A stretch of DNA of 64,000 nt, taken from contig NZ_JACKZY010000001.1 in the NCBI RefSeq assembly GCF_020833685.1, positions 248,001 through 312,000 of the forward strand, written 5' to 3'. Below are positions 7,909 to 16,752 of this stretch, piece after piece. The translations under genes were made by a program, and so were the position numbers. How positions within the stretch are numbered: position 1 is the first letter of the stretch; each line of letters begins with the position of its first letter. Below the pieces are notes generated by a model. The model was not told the DNA's origin, searched no databases, and worked only from the letters and a program-made list of their open reading frames with translations. Origin of the DNA: Nitratireductor sp. B36 (GTDB taxonomy: Bacteria; Pseudomonadota; Alphaproteobacteria; Rhizobiales; Rhizobiaceae).

Positions 7909-8091
7909 GGGCGCCGCCTTTCTGAAATCATTGGTTCACCAGTGCCGACGGTCGCTGGAAAGAACTCCTACTCTGGCTTCACTGTCGACCGCTTCCAGCG
8001 ATTGCTCCAAATATTGTGCATTGCAATACGGATGACAAGTCAGCCGCTCGCACACCTGATGTCGCGGTTTGAGCCGCGATCACTATAAAGT

Positions 8092-8106
8092 TGATTAATT
8101 TGATCA
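8092..8106. promoter_or_regulatory. iron-responsive operator (RirA box, TGA-N9-TCA) upstream of rirA
   Basis: TGATTAATTTGATCA matches the rhizobial iron-responsive operator pattern TGA, nine bases, TCA. It lies 76 bp before the rirA start, which suggests autoregulation by RirA. Confidence 0.6.
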
Positions 8107-8123
8107 GATTTCACCAGACTCAC

Positions 8124-8140
8124 TCTGGAATTATTCTAAA
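8124..8140. promoter_or_regulatory. possible Irr (ICE-type) site upstream of rirA
   Basis: TCTGGAATTATTCTAAA has a perfect TTCTAAA right half and a partly degenerate left half around a three-base centre, resembling the ICE motif bound by Irr. Irr is known to repress rirA in Agrobacterium, which makes the location sensible. The left half is weak. Confidence 0.4.
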
Positions 8141-8181
8141 CAATAAGCCATATTGCGGGAACGATATGTGAAAGGACTGTT

Positions 8182-8643
8182 ATGCGCCTAACGCGACAAA
8201 CCAATTATGCGATCCGGATTTTGATGTATTGCGCCGCCAATGAAGGCCGGCTTAGCCGCATCTCCGACATCGCGGAAGCATACTCCCTCTCCGACCTTTT
8301 CCTGTTCAAGATCCTGCAGCCGCTCGTTGAACATGGTTTCGTCGAAACCGTTCGCGGGCGCCATGGCGGTGTTCGTCTGGCAAAACCCGCCGAGGAAATA
8401 ACACTGTTCGATGTTGTGCGCGTCACCGAGGACAATTTCGCCATGGCGGAATGCTTTGAGAATGACGACGCAGAGTGCCCGCTGGTCGAAAGCTGCGGCC
8501 TAAATGAAGCGCTGCGCAAGGCGTTGAACGCCTTCTTCGAAGTGCTGGCCGGCTACACGATCAGCGATCTCGCAGTGGCCAGACCGGATATGCGATTACG
8601 TCTTGGCCTCGATGATTTACCCGAGCGCGCTGCCGCACGCTGA
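8182..8643 (+). CDS. rirA: iron-responsive transcriptional regulator RirA (Rrf2 family)
   Basis: 153-residue Rrf2-family regulator. The winged helix occupies about residues 1-65 (MRLTRQTNYAIRILMYCAA to VRGRHGGVRLAKPAEE). Three cysteines at 91, 99 and 105 match the Fe-S cluster ligands of rhizobial RirA, so the protein senses iron through its cluster and represses iron uptake when iron is sufficient. The ATG follows GAAAGGA. Its promoter carries a TGA-N9-TCA box and a possible Irr site. It sits next to the heme uptake operon, convergent with hmuV, which is its expected target set. Confidence 0.93.
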   Translation: MRLTRQTNYAIRILMYCAANEGRLSRISDIAEAYSLSDLFLFKILQPLVEHGFVETVRGRHGGVRLAKPAEEITLFDVVRVTEDNFAMAECFENDDAECPLVESCGLNEALRKALNAFFEVLAGYTISDLAVARPDMRLRLGLDDLPERAAAR

Positions 8644-8680
8644 TTCCGCAAAGGCTCTCTTCGACAGCGTCGATTCTTCC

Positions 8681-9493
8681 TCAAAATGAGGATTTGACTG
8701 AAATTTGGGCGGATTGCGGCAGCACATAGGGACGATTCTCGGCAGGCGGAACACCCACCTGAATTCGACACTCAAACACATCGGATACAAGCTCGTCGTT
8801 GAACACCTCATTCGGCGTACCGGAAGCGACAAGCCTTCCACGGTGCATCATAGCCACCTGATCGGCAAAGCGCGCAGTGAGATTGAGATCGTGCAGAACC
8901 GCAAGCACACCACCACCAGAAGCCGCGAATGTCTGGGCGATGTTCATGATGATGAGTTGATGTTTGATGTCGAGACTTGAAACCGGCTCATCGAGCAAAA
9001 GATAACGCGGTCGGCCGTCGAGCACCGGCAGCCACACCTGGCAGAGGACACGCGCGAGCTGAACACGCTGCTGTTCACCGCCAGAAAGCTCCTGATAAAA
9101 CCGGCCGGCAAACCCTGAAAGATCCACACGTTCGAGCGCCTTTTCCGGCAGTCGCTTCTCTTCCGCCGGGGTTGCCCCGGAACGGCCGCCCAGAAGGCCG
9201 AGTTTGACCACCTCCCGCACCGTATAGGGAAAGGAGAGCGAACTTGCCTGAGGCAGCACGGCCCGATGCGCGGCAGCCTGCCATGGCGGCATATACCGCA
9301 AGGTCTCGCCGTTGACCTTCACGTCACCTTCAAACGGCAGATCCCCGGAAACCGCTTTCAGGAAAGTGGTCTTGCCCGAGCCATTCGGGCCAACAATGGC
9401 CGTAACGGTTCCCGGTTTAACCGACAAGCAAACTTTATGTAGAACCTGATTGCGGCCGAGCCGGACTGAAAGATTATCGATATCGATCGCCAT
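8681..9493 (-). CDS. hmuV: heme ABC transporter ATP-binding protein HmuV
   Basis: 270-residue ATPase of the heme importer. Walker A is GPNGSGKT at 35-42, the ABC signature is LSGGEQQRVQLARVL, and Walker B is YLLLDEPVSSLD. The ATG at 9493 overlaps the hmuU stop by a few bases; an upstream ATG at 9532 lies within hmuU and would add residues not expected in the family. It is the last gene of hmuPSTUV and would power heme transport through HmuU from the periplasm. Confidence 0.93.
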   Translation of the reverse strand: MAIDIDNLSVRLGRNQVLHKVCLSVKPGTVTAIVGPNGSGKTTFLKAVSGDLPFEGDVKVNGETLRYMPPWQAAAHRAVLPQASSLSFPYTVREVVKLGLLGGRSGATPAEEKRLPEKALERVDLSGFAGRFYQELSGGEQQRVQLARVLCQVWLPVLDGRPRYLLLDEPVSSLDIKHQLIIMNIAQTFAASGGGVLAVLHDLNLTARFADQVAMMHRGRLVASGTPNEVFNDELVSDVFECRIQVGVPPAENRPYVLPQSAQISVKSSF

Positions 9494-10593
9494 CACAGAT
9501 CCAGAAGCCCCCTCTGGCGCAGCAAAATCCATAGAAAGAATGGCGCACCGAGCGTTGCGGTGACAATCCCGATTGGCAGTTCGGCAGGAGCTACAACCAT
9601 GCGGCTTGTGGCGTCGGAAACGAGAAGAAGGCAGGCTCCCAGAAGCGCTGAGGCCGGCAACAGGTAGCGGTGTTCAGGTCCAATGGTCAGGCGCAGGAGA
9701 TGCGGCACGACAATCCCGACAAACCCGATCCCGCCGGCCACTGCGACGGATGCACCTGTGGCCGCCGCCACTGTCAGAATGGCGCAATTCTTCACCCGCT
9801 GGACGCGTATGCCAAGATGGTTAGCGCTCGCCTCACCCAACACCATGGCGTCAAGTCCGCGCGCCAGGAAGGGCGCTGCAGCTAGGGCTGCAAGAATGAT
9901 CGGACCAGCCGCCCAGATTTTAGCCCAGCTTGCACCTGCCAACGAGCCAAGCCCCCAGAATGTCAGGTCCCGCAATTCCTGATCGTCAGCGGCATAGACG
10001 AGAATGCCCGACAAGGCGCCAGCCAAAGCGCCAAGCGCGATACCCGCCAAAAGCATTGTGGCAATCGAGGTCTGACCACGCCGCGTTGCTACCCGGTAAA
10101 GAAGCAGCGTGGATACAATCCCGCCGAAGAAGGCGGCCAGCGGCAGCGCATATATGCCAAATATGCCAATCACCGGTTCCAGCACCGTGTTGCCAAGAAC
10201 GATAACGGTTATTGCGCCGAGCCCTGCGCCAGGGCCCACACCGACAATGCCCGGGTCGGCCAACGGGTTACGAAACAGCCCCTGCATGACAGCGCCGGAC
10301 ACGGCCAGCGACGCGCCGATGAGACTTCCCAGAACGACACGCGGCAGACGGATATCCCATATCACCACGCGGTCGCGTAGCGGGAGGCTATCCGTCCCGC
10401 CACCAAGCCATCCAGAAAACACGCTCCAGAACGATGTATCGGACGCGCCCGAACCAAGGCTTGTGAGAAACAGGAGCAGATAAAGCAGGACAAGCCCCAG
10501 TATGATCGCGCGTGCACGGGCCGAGCGGTCCCCATCAGCCTCGGCCCGCCACCGCCAGCCGGACACGGATGCGACATTGTCACGTAAGGCCAT
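9493..10593 (-). CDS. hmuU: heme ABC transporter permease HmuU (FecCD family)
   Basis: 366-residue FecCD-type permease with about ten membrane helices, beginning with a long helix near residues 30-50. Family segments include LPRVVLGSLIGASLAVSGA and GFVGIVVPHLLRL, the latter next to the cytoplasmic loop that contacts the ATPase. It forms the inner-membrane channel for heme. The start lies one base after the hmuT stop and its stop overlaps the hmuV start. Confidence 0.93.
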   Translation of the reverse strand: MALRDNVASVSGWRWRAEADGDRSARARAIILGLVLLYLLLFLTSLGSGASDTSFWSVFSGWLGGGTDSLPLRDRVVIWDIRLPRVVLGSLIGASLAVSGAVMQGLFRNPLADPGIVGVGPGAGLGAITVIVLGNTVLEPVIGIFGIYALPLAAFFGGIVSTLLLYRVATRRGQTSIATMLLAGIALGALAGALSGILVYAADDQELRDLTFWGLGSLAGASWAKIWAAGPIILAALAAAPFLARGLDAMVLGEASANHLGIRVQRVKNCAILTVAAATGASVAVAGGIGFVGIVVPHLLRLTIGPEHRYLLPASALLGACLLLVSDATSRMVVAPAELPIGIVTATLGAPFFLWILLRQRGLLDL

Positions 10594-10594
10594 T

Positions 10595-11512
10595 TCAGTC
10601 GGTTACCGTTTCCGTTTCCTGCAAGGCGTGAGCAAGGTCTCGCACCGCTTGTGCTGTGCGCGGACCAAAACCCAGCAGGTAGGACCCGTCCATTCGAATG
10701 AGTGCCCCACCCTCGCCGGCCGGCGTGCTGGCAATGGCCGGGTGAGAAAGAACATCCTCAGACGTAAGATGATCCGCACCGCCTCGAGCCATCATCAGGA
10801 CCGCATCGGGTGCAGCCGAAATCACCGCTTCGGCTGAAACCTGGCGATAGCCGGAGAACCCATCCATGGCGTTTTCGGCTCCGGCCATGTTTATGATCCC
10901 GTCAGCAGCGGTGTTCTTGCCAGCAACCATGACCCGGCCACCCTGCATGCTAAGGACGAAAAGCACACGCTTTCCATCGGTTTGCTTGCGCGCTTCCTTT
11001 TGGGCGGCATCGAGATCCGCCTCCACCTGAAGAGCGAGCTTTTCTGCCTTCGCTTCCGCGTTTAATGCGGCTCCAACCACGCGGATCTTGCGAAGGACCG
11101 CCTCACGATCATAGCCCTCCGGCACCGTAACTACCGGGATACGCGATGCCTTGAGCGTATCCATCGTCTCGATGGGACCGCTTCCTTCCATCGCCAGAAT
11201 TGCGCTTGGCCCGACAGAGAGCACCCCCTCGGGCGACAGTGCGCGCATATAACCAATGTCAGGCAATTGTTCCGCCTGTGGCGGATATGTGCTCGTTGTA
11301 TCACGAGCAACAAGCCTGTCTCCTTCGCCAAGACCGTAGATGATCTCGGTGATGGCTCCACCGATCGACACCAGTCTGGAGGCGTCGGGGAACGGTTGAA
11401 TGGCCTCCTGCGCAGCGACGGAGCCACACCCGACCCCCACGGAGGCAACCAACCCCATAAACAATCGCGCCATCCCTCTGCGCGTCATCGATCCGAACGC
11501 TTCGCGCGTCAT
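10595..11512 (-). CDS. hmuT: periplasmic heme-binding protein HmuT
   Basis: 305-residue substrate-binding protein of the heme importer. An N-terminal signal segment (MARLFMGLVASVGVGCGSVAAQ) precedes a TroA-like fold starting at RLVSIGGAITEIIYGLG. The RDTTSTYPPQA and GYMRALSPEGVLSVGPSAIL segments are typical of heme-specific members. GGGAG precedes the ATG at 11512; a start at residue 9 is possible. A 106 bp gap separates it from hmuS, without an obvious terminator, so the five genes are probably one transcript. Confidence 0.92.
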   Translation of the reverse strand: MTREAFGSMTRRGMARLFMGLVASVGVGCGSVAAQEAIQPFPDASRLVSIGGAITEIIYGLGEGDRLVARDTTSTYPPQAEQLPDIGYMRALSPEGVLSVGPSAILAMEGSGPIETMDTLKASRIPVVTVPEGYDREAVLRKIRVVGAALNAEAKAEKLALQVEADLDAAQKEARKQTDGKRVLFVLSMQGGRVMVAGKNTAADGIINMAGAENAMDGFSGYRQVSAEAVISAAPDAVLMMARGGADHLTSEDVLSHPAIASTPAGEGGALIRMDGSYLLGFGPRTAQAVRDLAHALQETETVTD

Positions 11513-11618
11513 CCGACAATCTCCCTCAATCCTTGGACATCGCCCGGCGCGCGGACGATCCAGAGATCTGTTTTCTTTGAACTGGAGCGCCGATCAGCGC
11601 TTCCTTCCGATGAGATCG

Positions 11619-12677
11619 TCAGGCCACCTGGCGGCTTTCCAGCCTCGGCAAGCCCTCGACCATGGAACGCCAGTCAGCACGTTCTGCATGCCCCTCCAGT
11701 CGCTCTCCGAAGAACTGGGCGATCAACTGACCTCCGGCACCATAAGCCTCCATGGACGTGACGTGGCCATCCTTGGTTGGCTTGCGCACAGCCCACAATT
11801 CCTTCACGTGGTCAGTTCGCAGATGGAGATTGAAGCCCGGATCGAGAATGTTGATCCACGGCCCCATCGGCTTCACCGTCTCGATGGCGCCGGTGTGGAT
11901 CTGGATGCATCCGCTACTGCCGACGAAGCACATGATCGGCACCGTCTCGCGGACCGCCTGGTGCAACATCTGTGTCAGTGCATCCTCCTGCAATCGCCAG
12001 GCGTAGTCCTCACCGATCAGGTGGACGGCCTGATGGCGCGTCAGCTTCAGCTTGCGCAAAATATTGAAGAGCTGATGCACGTCCGTCATCGCACTCCAGC
12101 GCTCGCGTAGGACATTCGCCGCCGGCAGTTCGTCGGTGGCGATTTCCTCGTCGGCCTTCTCGCTCTGGAGATCGAGCGGAGCCTGCTGGTCGGGATGAAG
12201 GAGATCCTCGACGAGCTTCTGATATGCATAAAGATTCGATTTTGGCCTCAAATGCACCTTGTGCACGGCATCACCGGCCTCGTCGAAAAACTGCAGGCTG
12301 CGCCGGACATCATCGCCATCGCGCTTTTCCACCGCAAAGCCAAATGACCAGCGAGAGGGAAAGATTCGCAAATCGATATCGCGCCCCAGCACAAGCGCGT
12401 GCTGCGCAGCCACCGTAATTTTTTCGTAGACCCCGACCTTTTCATGGACGGCGCTTTCATTACGGGTCAGGGCCATGACCTCACCCACGGCCTCAAGCGC
12501 CGGAAGAAGATCAGCGACGCGCGGCTCGATGCGGGTCACGCCATGCCCCACAAATGCGGCGAGCAATTCTGCTTCCGAAATGCCAAGCATTGCCGCCAGG
12601 TCGCGCTCGCGCATTTTTGGGTTTTCATCACGGGCGCGCCTGATGGCTTCAGGCGCGCGTGCTGTCTGAACATTCAT
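11619..12677 (-). CDS. hmuS: hemin-degrading factor / heme chaperone HmuS
   Basis: 352-residue HemS/HmuS-type cytoplasmic protein made of two similar halves. The first half includes ALTRNESAVHEKVGVYEKI and the second VGSSGCIQIHTGAIETVKPMG, which are hallmark segments of the family. HmuS takes heme from the importer and helps deliver or degrade it. Nine bases separate it from hmuP. It is of normal length with no breaks. Confidence 0.93.
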   Translation of the reverse strand: MNVQTARAPEAIRRARDENPKMRERDLAAMLGISEAELLAAFVGHGVTRIEPRVADLLPALEAVGEVMALTRNESAVHEKVGVYEKITVAAQHALVLGRDIDLRIFPSRWSFGFAVEKRDGDDVRRSLQFFDEAGDAVHKVHLRPKSNLYAYQKLVEDLLHPDQQAPLDLQSEKADEEIATDELPAANVLRERWSAMTDVHQLFNILRKLKLTRHQAVHLIGEDYAWRLQEDALTQMLHQAVRETVPIMCFVGSSGCIQIHTGAIETVKPMGPWINILDPGFNLHLRTDHVKELWAVRKPTKDGHVTSMEAYGAGGQLIAQFFGERLEGHAERADWRSMVEGLPRLESRQVA

Positions 12678-12686
12678 TCCACAAAC

Positions 12687-12887
12687 CTATTTGTTGAGAA
12701 TCAGCTTTCCCTGACGGGTGATCTTCAGGCGATAATAGGCGCCATGATGCTCAATCCCGATTTCGCGACGCCCTCCGAAGAGATCCGTGCTTGAAATCGT
12801 TCGATCAGGCGTAACGCCACCTTGCCTGACAGCCAGATGCTGTATGTCTGCCTGTCCGCGCGGGTCGATCGACAAATAGGTCTTCAT
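12687..12887 (-). CDS. hmuP: hemin uptake protein HmuP (HemP family)
   Basis: 66-residue HemP/HmuP protein, with the core DLFGGRREIGIEHHGAYYRLKITRQGKLILNK that defines this small family. In Bradyrhizobium HmuP acts with Irr as an activator of the heme receptor gene, so control of the divergent receptor gene here is plausible. GGAGG precedes the ATG. It is the first gene of the minus-strand heme operon and shares a 210 bp divergent promoter region with the receptor gene. Confidence 0.9.
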   Translation of the reverse strand: MKTYLSIDPRGQADIQHLAVRQGGVTPDRTISSTDLFGGRREIGIEHHGAYYRLKITRQGKLILNK

Positions 12888-12960
12888 TGGAAAGAACCTC
12901 CATTTTCAGGTCACTGGCTTGGGCTCACATCGACAGCATGTTTTCTGTCATTCGCTTTCT

Positions 12961-12975
12961 TGACTTTTATTATCA
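12961..12975. promoter_or_regulatory. iron-responsive operator (RirA box) between hmuP and the heme receptor gene
   Basis: TGACTTTTATTATCA fits TGA-N9-TCA. It overlaps a TTGACT hexamer at 12960-12965 that could be a -35 element for the receptor operon. Its position in the divergent intergenic region suits joint repression of hmuPSTUV and the receptor-TonB operon by RirA. Confidence 0.6.
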
Positions 12976-13097
12976 TATTTTATAGCCACCGCAATACCGG
13001 AGTGAAATTATCAAGATAAATTTCCTAGCCGGATAATCGTCGGCAAGCCAGCGCCAGCCGGCCAATAGCTGTGTTTGATTGCTGGAGAATTTGGGGT

Positions 13098-15164
13098 ATG
13101 CGGAACTACACGCGACACACGACCTTTGGTTTGCTGTGCGGAACCTCGATGGCGACATTGGCGCTATCGATGACCGCGATGGCGCAGGAAGCGCCAATCG
13201 TAATGTCGGAGCCTTCAGGCGACGTCACACTTCTCGACCGTATCACGGTGGTGAGTCGGACCGGCGAGAGCGCGCTCGAAACAATGGCCTCGGTAAGCCA
13301 GATCAGCGGCGAGGAACTGGAGCGCCGCATGGCGACGAATGCCAATGACATCTTTTTCGGCGTCCCGGGGATCAAGGTCTACTCGGATGGTCGCCCGGCG
13401 GTCAGCAACATCAACATTCGTGGGCTTCAGGATGCCGGCCGCGTCTCCGTGATCATCGACGGCGCACGTCAGAATTTCCATAAGGCGGGGCATGACGTGT
13501 CGCGCATGTTCTGGCTCGATCCGCTGCTCGTAGAACAGGTGGATGTCATTCGTGGCCCCAGTGCCAACACGTTCGGATCGGGCGCAATTGGCGGCGTCGT
13601 GTATTTTGAAACCAAGAAGCCCGATGATTTCCTGCGGGATGACGAGAATTACGCCCTGTCGCTGACGGGCCGCTATGAATCGAACGGCTCGGGCTGGACC
13701 ACCAGCGCGATCGGCGCCTATCGCTTCAACGACGCGGCCTCCATTCTCGGTAATATCGTCTGGCGCGACTATGGCGACTACAAGGATGGCGATGGCACGC
13801 GCGTCGACAATTCAAGCTTTGATGTGCTGAGTGGTCACCTGAAGGGTACCGTCAGACCGACCGAGAATAGCGAGCTGACCCTGGGCTGGACCGGATCTCG
13901 CGATGAATGGTCTTCGACCGAAACACGTGACTACCAACTCGACAGCGACACATTCACAGGAGAATTCAAGATCTCCGACGCCGAAGAAAAGTGGTTGAAC
14001 CTCAACGTCAAGGCCGCTGTAAACAATATAGATCTGACCCAGACGGATACGGGTTCGCGCCCCGGCACCTCCGGCTACGACCTGGGAACCACCAGTTTCG
14101 ACATCTGGAACACGTCCCGGTTCGACACGGGAATGATTGCCCATGAACTGACCGTCGGTGGCGATTGGGTCTATGACGATTTTGCCTCCAGCGCAGCTTC
14201 CGGGGGATCGGACAGTTACAACCCCACCGGCACTCGACGCGTATGGGGCGCCTACGTCCAGGACAAGCTTTCCTATGATTGGTTGGAGGTTGTCGCTGGT
14301 GTGCGATACGATTCCTACGAGCTCGAAGCTTCGGAAAAGAGTTCAGGTGATCGTTTCTCACCTCGGCTCAGCGTGGGCGTTTCTCCCTTCAACGAAGGGC
14401 TCCTGTCCGGCCTTCAGATTTATGGTTCCTACTCGGAAGGTTATCGGGCGCCCAACACGTCGGAAGCCTATATCACCGGTGGGCATTCGTTCCCCGGTTT
14501 CAGCTTCGCGTTTCTGCCAAATCCCGATCTGAGACCCGAAACCGGCAAGACCTGGGAAGCTGGACTGAACTATAAGGCAGACGGCCTCTTCAATGCCGAG
14601 GACACGCTGCGAATCAAGGCAGCGTATTTCCACAATGATATCGACGACTACATCACAATTCCCACCTTTCCAGCGATTCCGGGCAGTGAATGCGCCAGTC
14701 TCGGGCACACGATGTGCGCGCAGTATCAAAACGTCTATGCTGCCGAGATTCAGGGGTTTGAGCTGGAAAGCCGCTACGACGCAGGACGCTACTTTGCAGG
14801 CCTTGGGATTTCCATCATTGACGGACACCAGACAGACCGGGACGGCATCAGCTCGGACCTTACGACCATACCCTCGGCCAGCGTGACACTTGATGGCGGG
14901 ATGCGTTTCCTCGAACGTCGACTGACACTCGGTGGCGAAGTCGAGTTCAACAAGGCACCCAGCGGATCGACCTTCGCGGAGGATTACACCCTGGTGAATC
15001 TCTACGCCAACTATCAGCCCAACGAAAACCTCCGGTTTGATTTCCGCGTCGACAACCTTTTCGATAAGCGGTACGTGCTGCCGATCGCTGATATCTCCGA
15101 TGGGATGCATGCACAGCCTGGCCTGACCGTAAAGCTCGGTGCAACCGTGCGTTTTGGAGGATAA
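13098..15164 (+). CDS. TonB-dependent heme/hemoglobin outer-membrane receptor
   Basis: 688-residue TonB-dependent receptor. A signal peptide ends near AMAQ (residue 30), a TonB-box-like DRITVV follows near 47, then a plug domain (NINIRGLQDAGRVSVIIDGARQ) and a 22-strand barrel ending in a terminal aromatic-rich strand. The heme-receptor landmarks are present: YRAP, then a histidine in TGGHSFPG, then NPDL (related to the FRAP/NPNL box). The start at 13098 follows GGAGAATTTGGGG; an in-frame start at 13071 is less convincing. It corresponds to ShmR/HmuR of rhizobia and begins an operon with exbB, exbD and tonB. A RirA box lies upstream. Confidence 0.9.
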   Translation: MRNYTRHTTFGLLCGTSMATLALSMTAMAQEAPIVMSEPSGDVTLLDRITVVSRTGESALETMASVSQISGEELERRMATNANDIFFGVPGIKVYSDGRPAVSNINIRGLQDAGRVSVIIDGARQNFHKAGHDVSRMFWLDPLLVEQVDVIRGPSANTFGSGAIGGVVYFETKKPDDFLRDDENYALSLTGRYESNGSGWTTSAIGAYRFNDAASILGNIVWRDYGDYKDGDGTRVDNSSFDVLSGHLKGTVRPTENSELTLGWTGSRDEWSSTETRDYQLDSDTFTGEFKISDAEEKWLNLNVKAAVNNIDLTQTDTGSRPGTSGYDLGTTSFDIWNTSRFDTGMIAHELTVGGDWVYDDFASSAASGGSDSYNPTGTRRVWGAYVQDKLSYDWLEVVAGVRYDSYELEASEKSSGDRFSPRLSVGVSPFNEGLLSGLQIYGSYSEGYRAPNTSEAYITGGHSFPGFSFAFLPNPDLRPETGKTWEAGLNYKADGLFNAEDTLRIKAAYFHNDIDDYITIPTFPAIPGSECASLGHTMCAQYQNVYAAEIQGFELESRYDAGRYFAGLGISIIDGHQTDRDGISSDLTTIPSASVTLDGGMRFLERRLTLGGEVEFNKAPSGSTFAEDYTLVNLYANYQPNENLRFDFRVDNLFDKRYVLPIADISDGMHAQPGLTVKLGATVRFGG

Positions 15165-15165
15165 G

Positions 15166-15627
15166 ATGCCGTCTCGATTATCGCTTCTGATCTCTGTGCC
15201 CATCGTCGCCCGTGTTCTGGCGACGATGGCTGGCACCCTGCTATTGACCTTGCCAGGTGCAGCGCAGGAAACGGCCACCCGTTCGATCAAGCTCGAGCTT
15301 AATGCTCTTCAGAAAAGCGACAAGGGCTGCCGCATCGCATTCGTGGTCGAGAATGCGATGGGCAAGGATATTGCCAAGGCAGCCTATGAGATTGCCCTTT
15401 TCACCAAGGAAGGGCTCGTTGACCGGCTTCTGGTCCTCGATTTTCAGGACCTGCCCAATGAGAAAACCAAGGTGCGCCGTTTCGATCTCGCTGAAGCCGA
15501 TTGCGATGAGATCGGTCGCGTTCTCATCAATGATGCCTCGGCCTGCGAGGGCGATGGAATCGAGCCTGGAGACTGTATCGGGCGGCTGGAAGCCACCAGC
15601 CGCGGCTCAGTCACTTTCGGCAAGTAA
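15166..15627 (+). CDS. small secreted protein of unknown function in the heme receptor/TonB operon
   Basis: 153 residues with an N-terminal signal segment (about 1-33, ending PGAAQ). The mature part is mixed beta with four cysteines (in GCRIAF, ADCDE, SACEG and GDCIG), which could form two disulfides. I recognize no named domain. It starts one base after the receptor stop and lies 33 bp before exbB, so it is firmly inside the energized heme uptake operon. A periplasmic accessory to the receptor or ExbBD/TonB complex is the contextual guess. Confidence 0.75.
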   Translation: MPSRLSLLISVPIVARVLATMAGTLLLTLPGAAQETATRSIKLELNALQKSDKGCRIAFVVENAMGKDIAKAAYEIALFTKEGLVDRLLVLDFQDLPNEKTKVRRFDLAEADCDEIGRVLINDASACEGDGIEPGDCIGRLEATSRGSVTFGK

Positions 15628-15660
15628 ACTCCAGAAATCAAACCCGACAGGAATGCCACA

Positions 15661-16368
15661 ATGTTCGACGGCGTCATTTCTTCCATAGGTTCCTTTCTTC
15701 AGCTCGGGGGCCCGGTCGTTGCAATCCTGCTTGTGCTGTCGGTCTTCGCCGTGGCTCTGATCCTTCTGAAATTCATGCAGTTTCAACGCGAACGGGTCGG
15801 ACGGCACGGGCGTTCCAATCGCGCGCTCCATGCCTGGTTTCATCATAATCAGGCGGACGCGCGTGCCATGCTTGCCAATGCCCGCTCACCGCTTGAGGAA
15901 ACCCTTGCGACCACCATGCGGCTTGCTGCTGCGAAGGCTGACAAGGGCGCGATCGAAGACGAAATCAGCCGTCTGGCGCTTGGTCGTCTGCATGATCTGC
16001 AACGGGGGTTTCGCGCGCTGGACGCCATTGCCCAGGTCGCACCGCTTCTGGGTCTGTTCGGCACCGTTCTGGGTATGATCGAAGCCTTTCAGAAACTTCA
16101 GGAGGCTGGGAACTCGGTGGATCCGTCGCTGCTGGCGGGAGGCATCTGGGTGGCACTCTTGACCACGGCCTGCGGCTTGGCCGTCGCCATGCCCGTTTCG
16201 CTTCTTCTTACCTGGTTCGAGACCCGCATCGAGAACGAGCGTGTTGCCATAGAAACCATGACGGCAACCGTTCTGTCCCACGCCTCAATCGAGAAAGCGG
16301 AAGAACAGGCAATGTCGTCGGAGTCCGGCGCGCCACGGCTTGTGACAGGTGAGAGCTATGCGCATTGA
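15661..16368 (+). CDS. exbB: ExbB-type proton channel protein (MotA/TolQ/ExbB family)
   Basis: 235 residues with a first membrane helix near 20-42 (VAILLVLSVFAVALILLKF), a cytoplasmic loop, and two further helices in the conserved TolQ/ExbB core (VAPLLGLFGTVLGMIEAF and GIWVALLTTACGLAVAMP). ExbB with ExbD forms the proton-driven motor that energizes TonB. AGGAA precedes the start. Its end overlaps the first exbD by 11 bp. Confidence 0.9.
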   Translation: MFDGVISSIGSFLQLGGPVVAILLVLSVFAVALILLKFMQFQRERVGRHGRSNRALHAWFHHNQADARAMLANARSPLEETLATTMRLAAAKADKGAIEDEISRLALGRLHDLQRGFRALDAIAQVAPLLGLFGTVLGMIEAFQKLQEAGNSVDPSLLAGGIWVALLTTACGLAVAMPVSLLLTWFETRIENERVAIETMTATVLSHASIEKAEEQAMSSESGAPRLVTGESYAH

Positions 16369-16747
16369 CGCGGCTGCAGTCAGAAGGAGGAAGCCCCTGT
16401 CGCTCACATCGCTGATCGATGTGATTTTCCTCCTGCTGCTCTTCTTCATGCTGACCTCGACCTTCACCCGCTTCGCCAGGGTCGAGATTTCCGGTGGACC
16501 GGCTTCCACCTCCGCCGGCGGCAAGCCGCCGGACGTACTGATCCGCATTGATGATCCGGCTGGTTGGCGCATCAACGGTCAGGCTCTGACCGAAGAAGCG
16601 GCAATCGCCGAGCTCGCGCGCCTGAAGGACGCCGGCGCAGAGACCGCCGTTCTCCTGGTGCGCGGCGAGCTTACATCCCAACAGCTCGTTGAGGCGGTGG
16701 AGGCCATTCGCCGAAACACCGAACTCAACCTTTCCGTCGCGAGGTAA
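16358..16747 (+). CDS. exbD: ExbD-family transport protein, first copy
   Basis: 129 residues with one membrane helix near 14-37 that carries the essential aspartate in SLIDVIFLLLLFFML, then a periplasmic domain. The protein is the proton-carrying partner of ExbB. Start overlaps exbB. A second ExbD gene follows five bases later, so this operon encodes two different ExbD proteins. Confidence 0.9.
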   Translation: MRIDAAAVRRRKPLSLTSLIDVIFLLLLFFMLTSTFTRFARVEISGGPASTSAGGKPPDVLIRIDDPAGWRINGQALTEEAAIAELARLKDAGAETAVLLVRGELTSQQLVEAVEAIRRNTELNLSVAR

Positions 16748-16752
16748 TTCCC

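Noticed and set aside
13071-13097. Earlier start for the heme receptor
   Set aside because: It adds nine residues before a normal signal peptide, and the ATG at 13098 has the better ribosome site.
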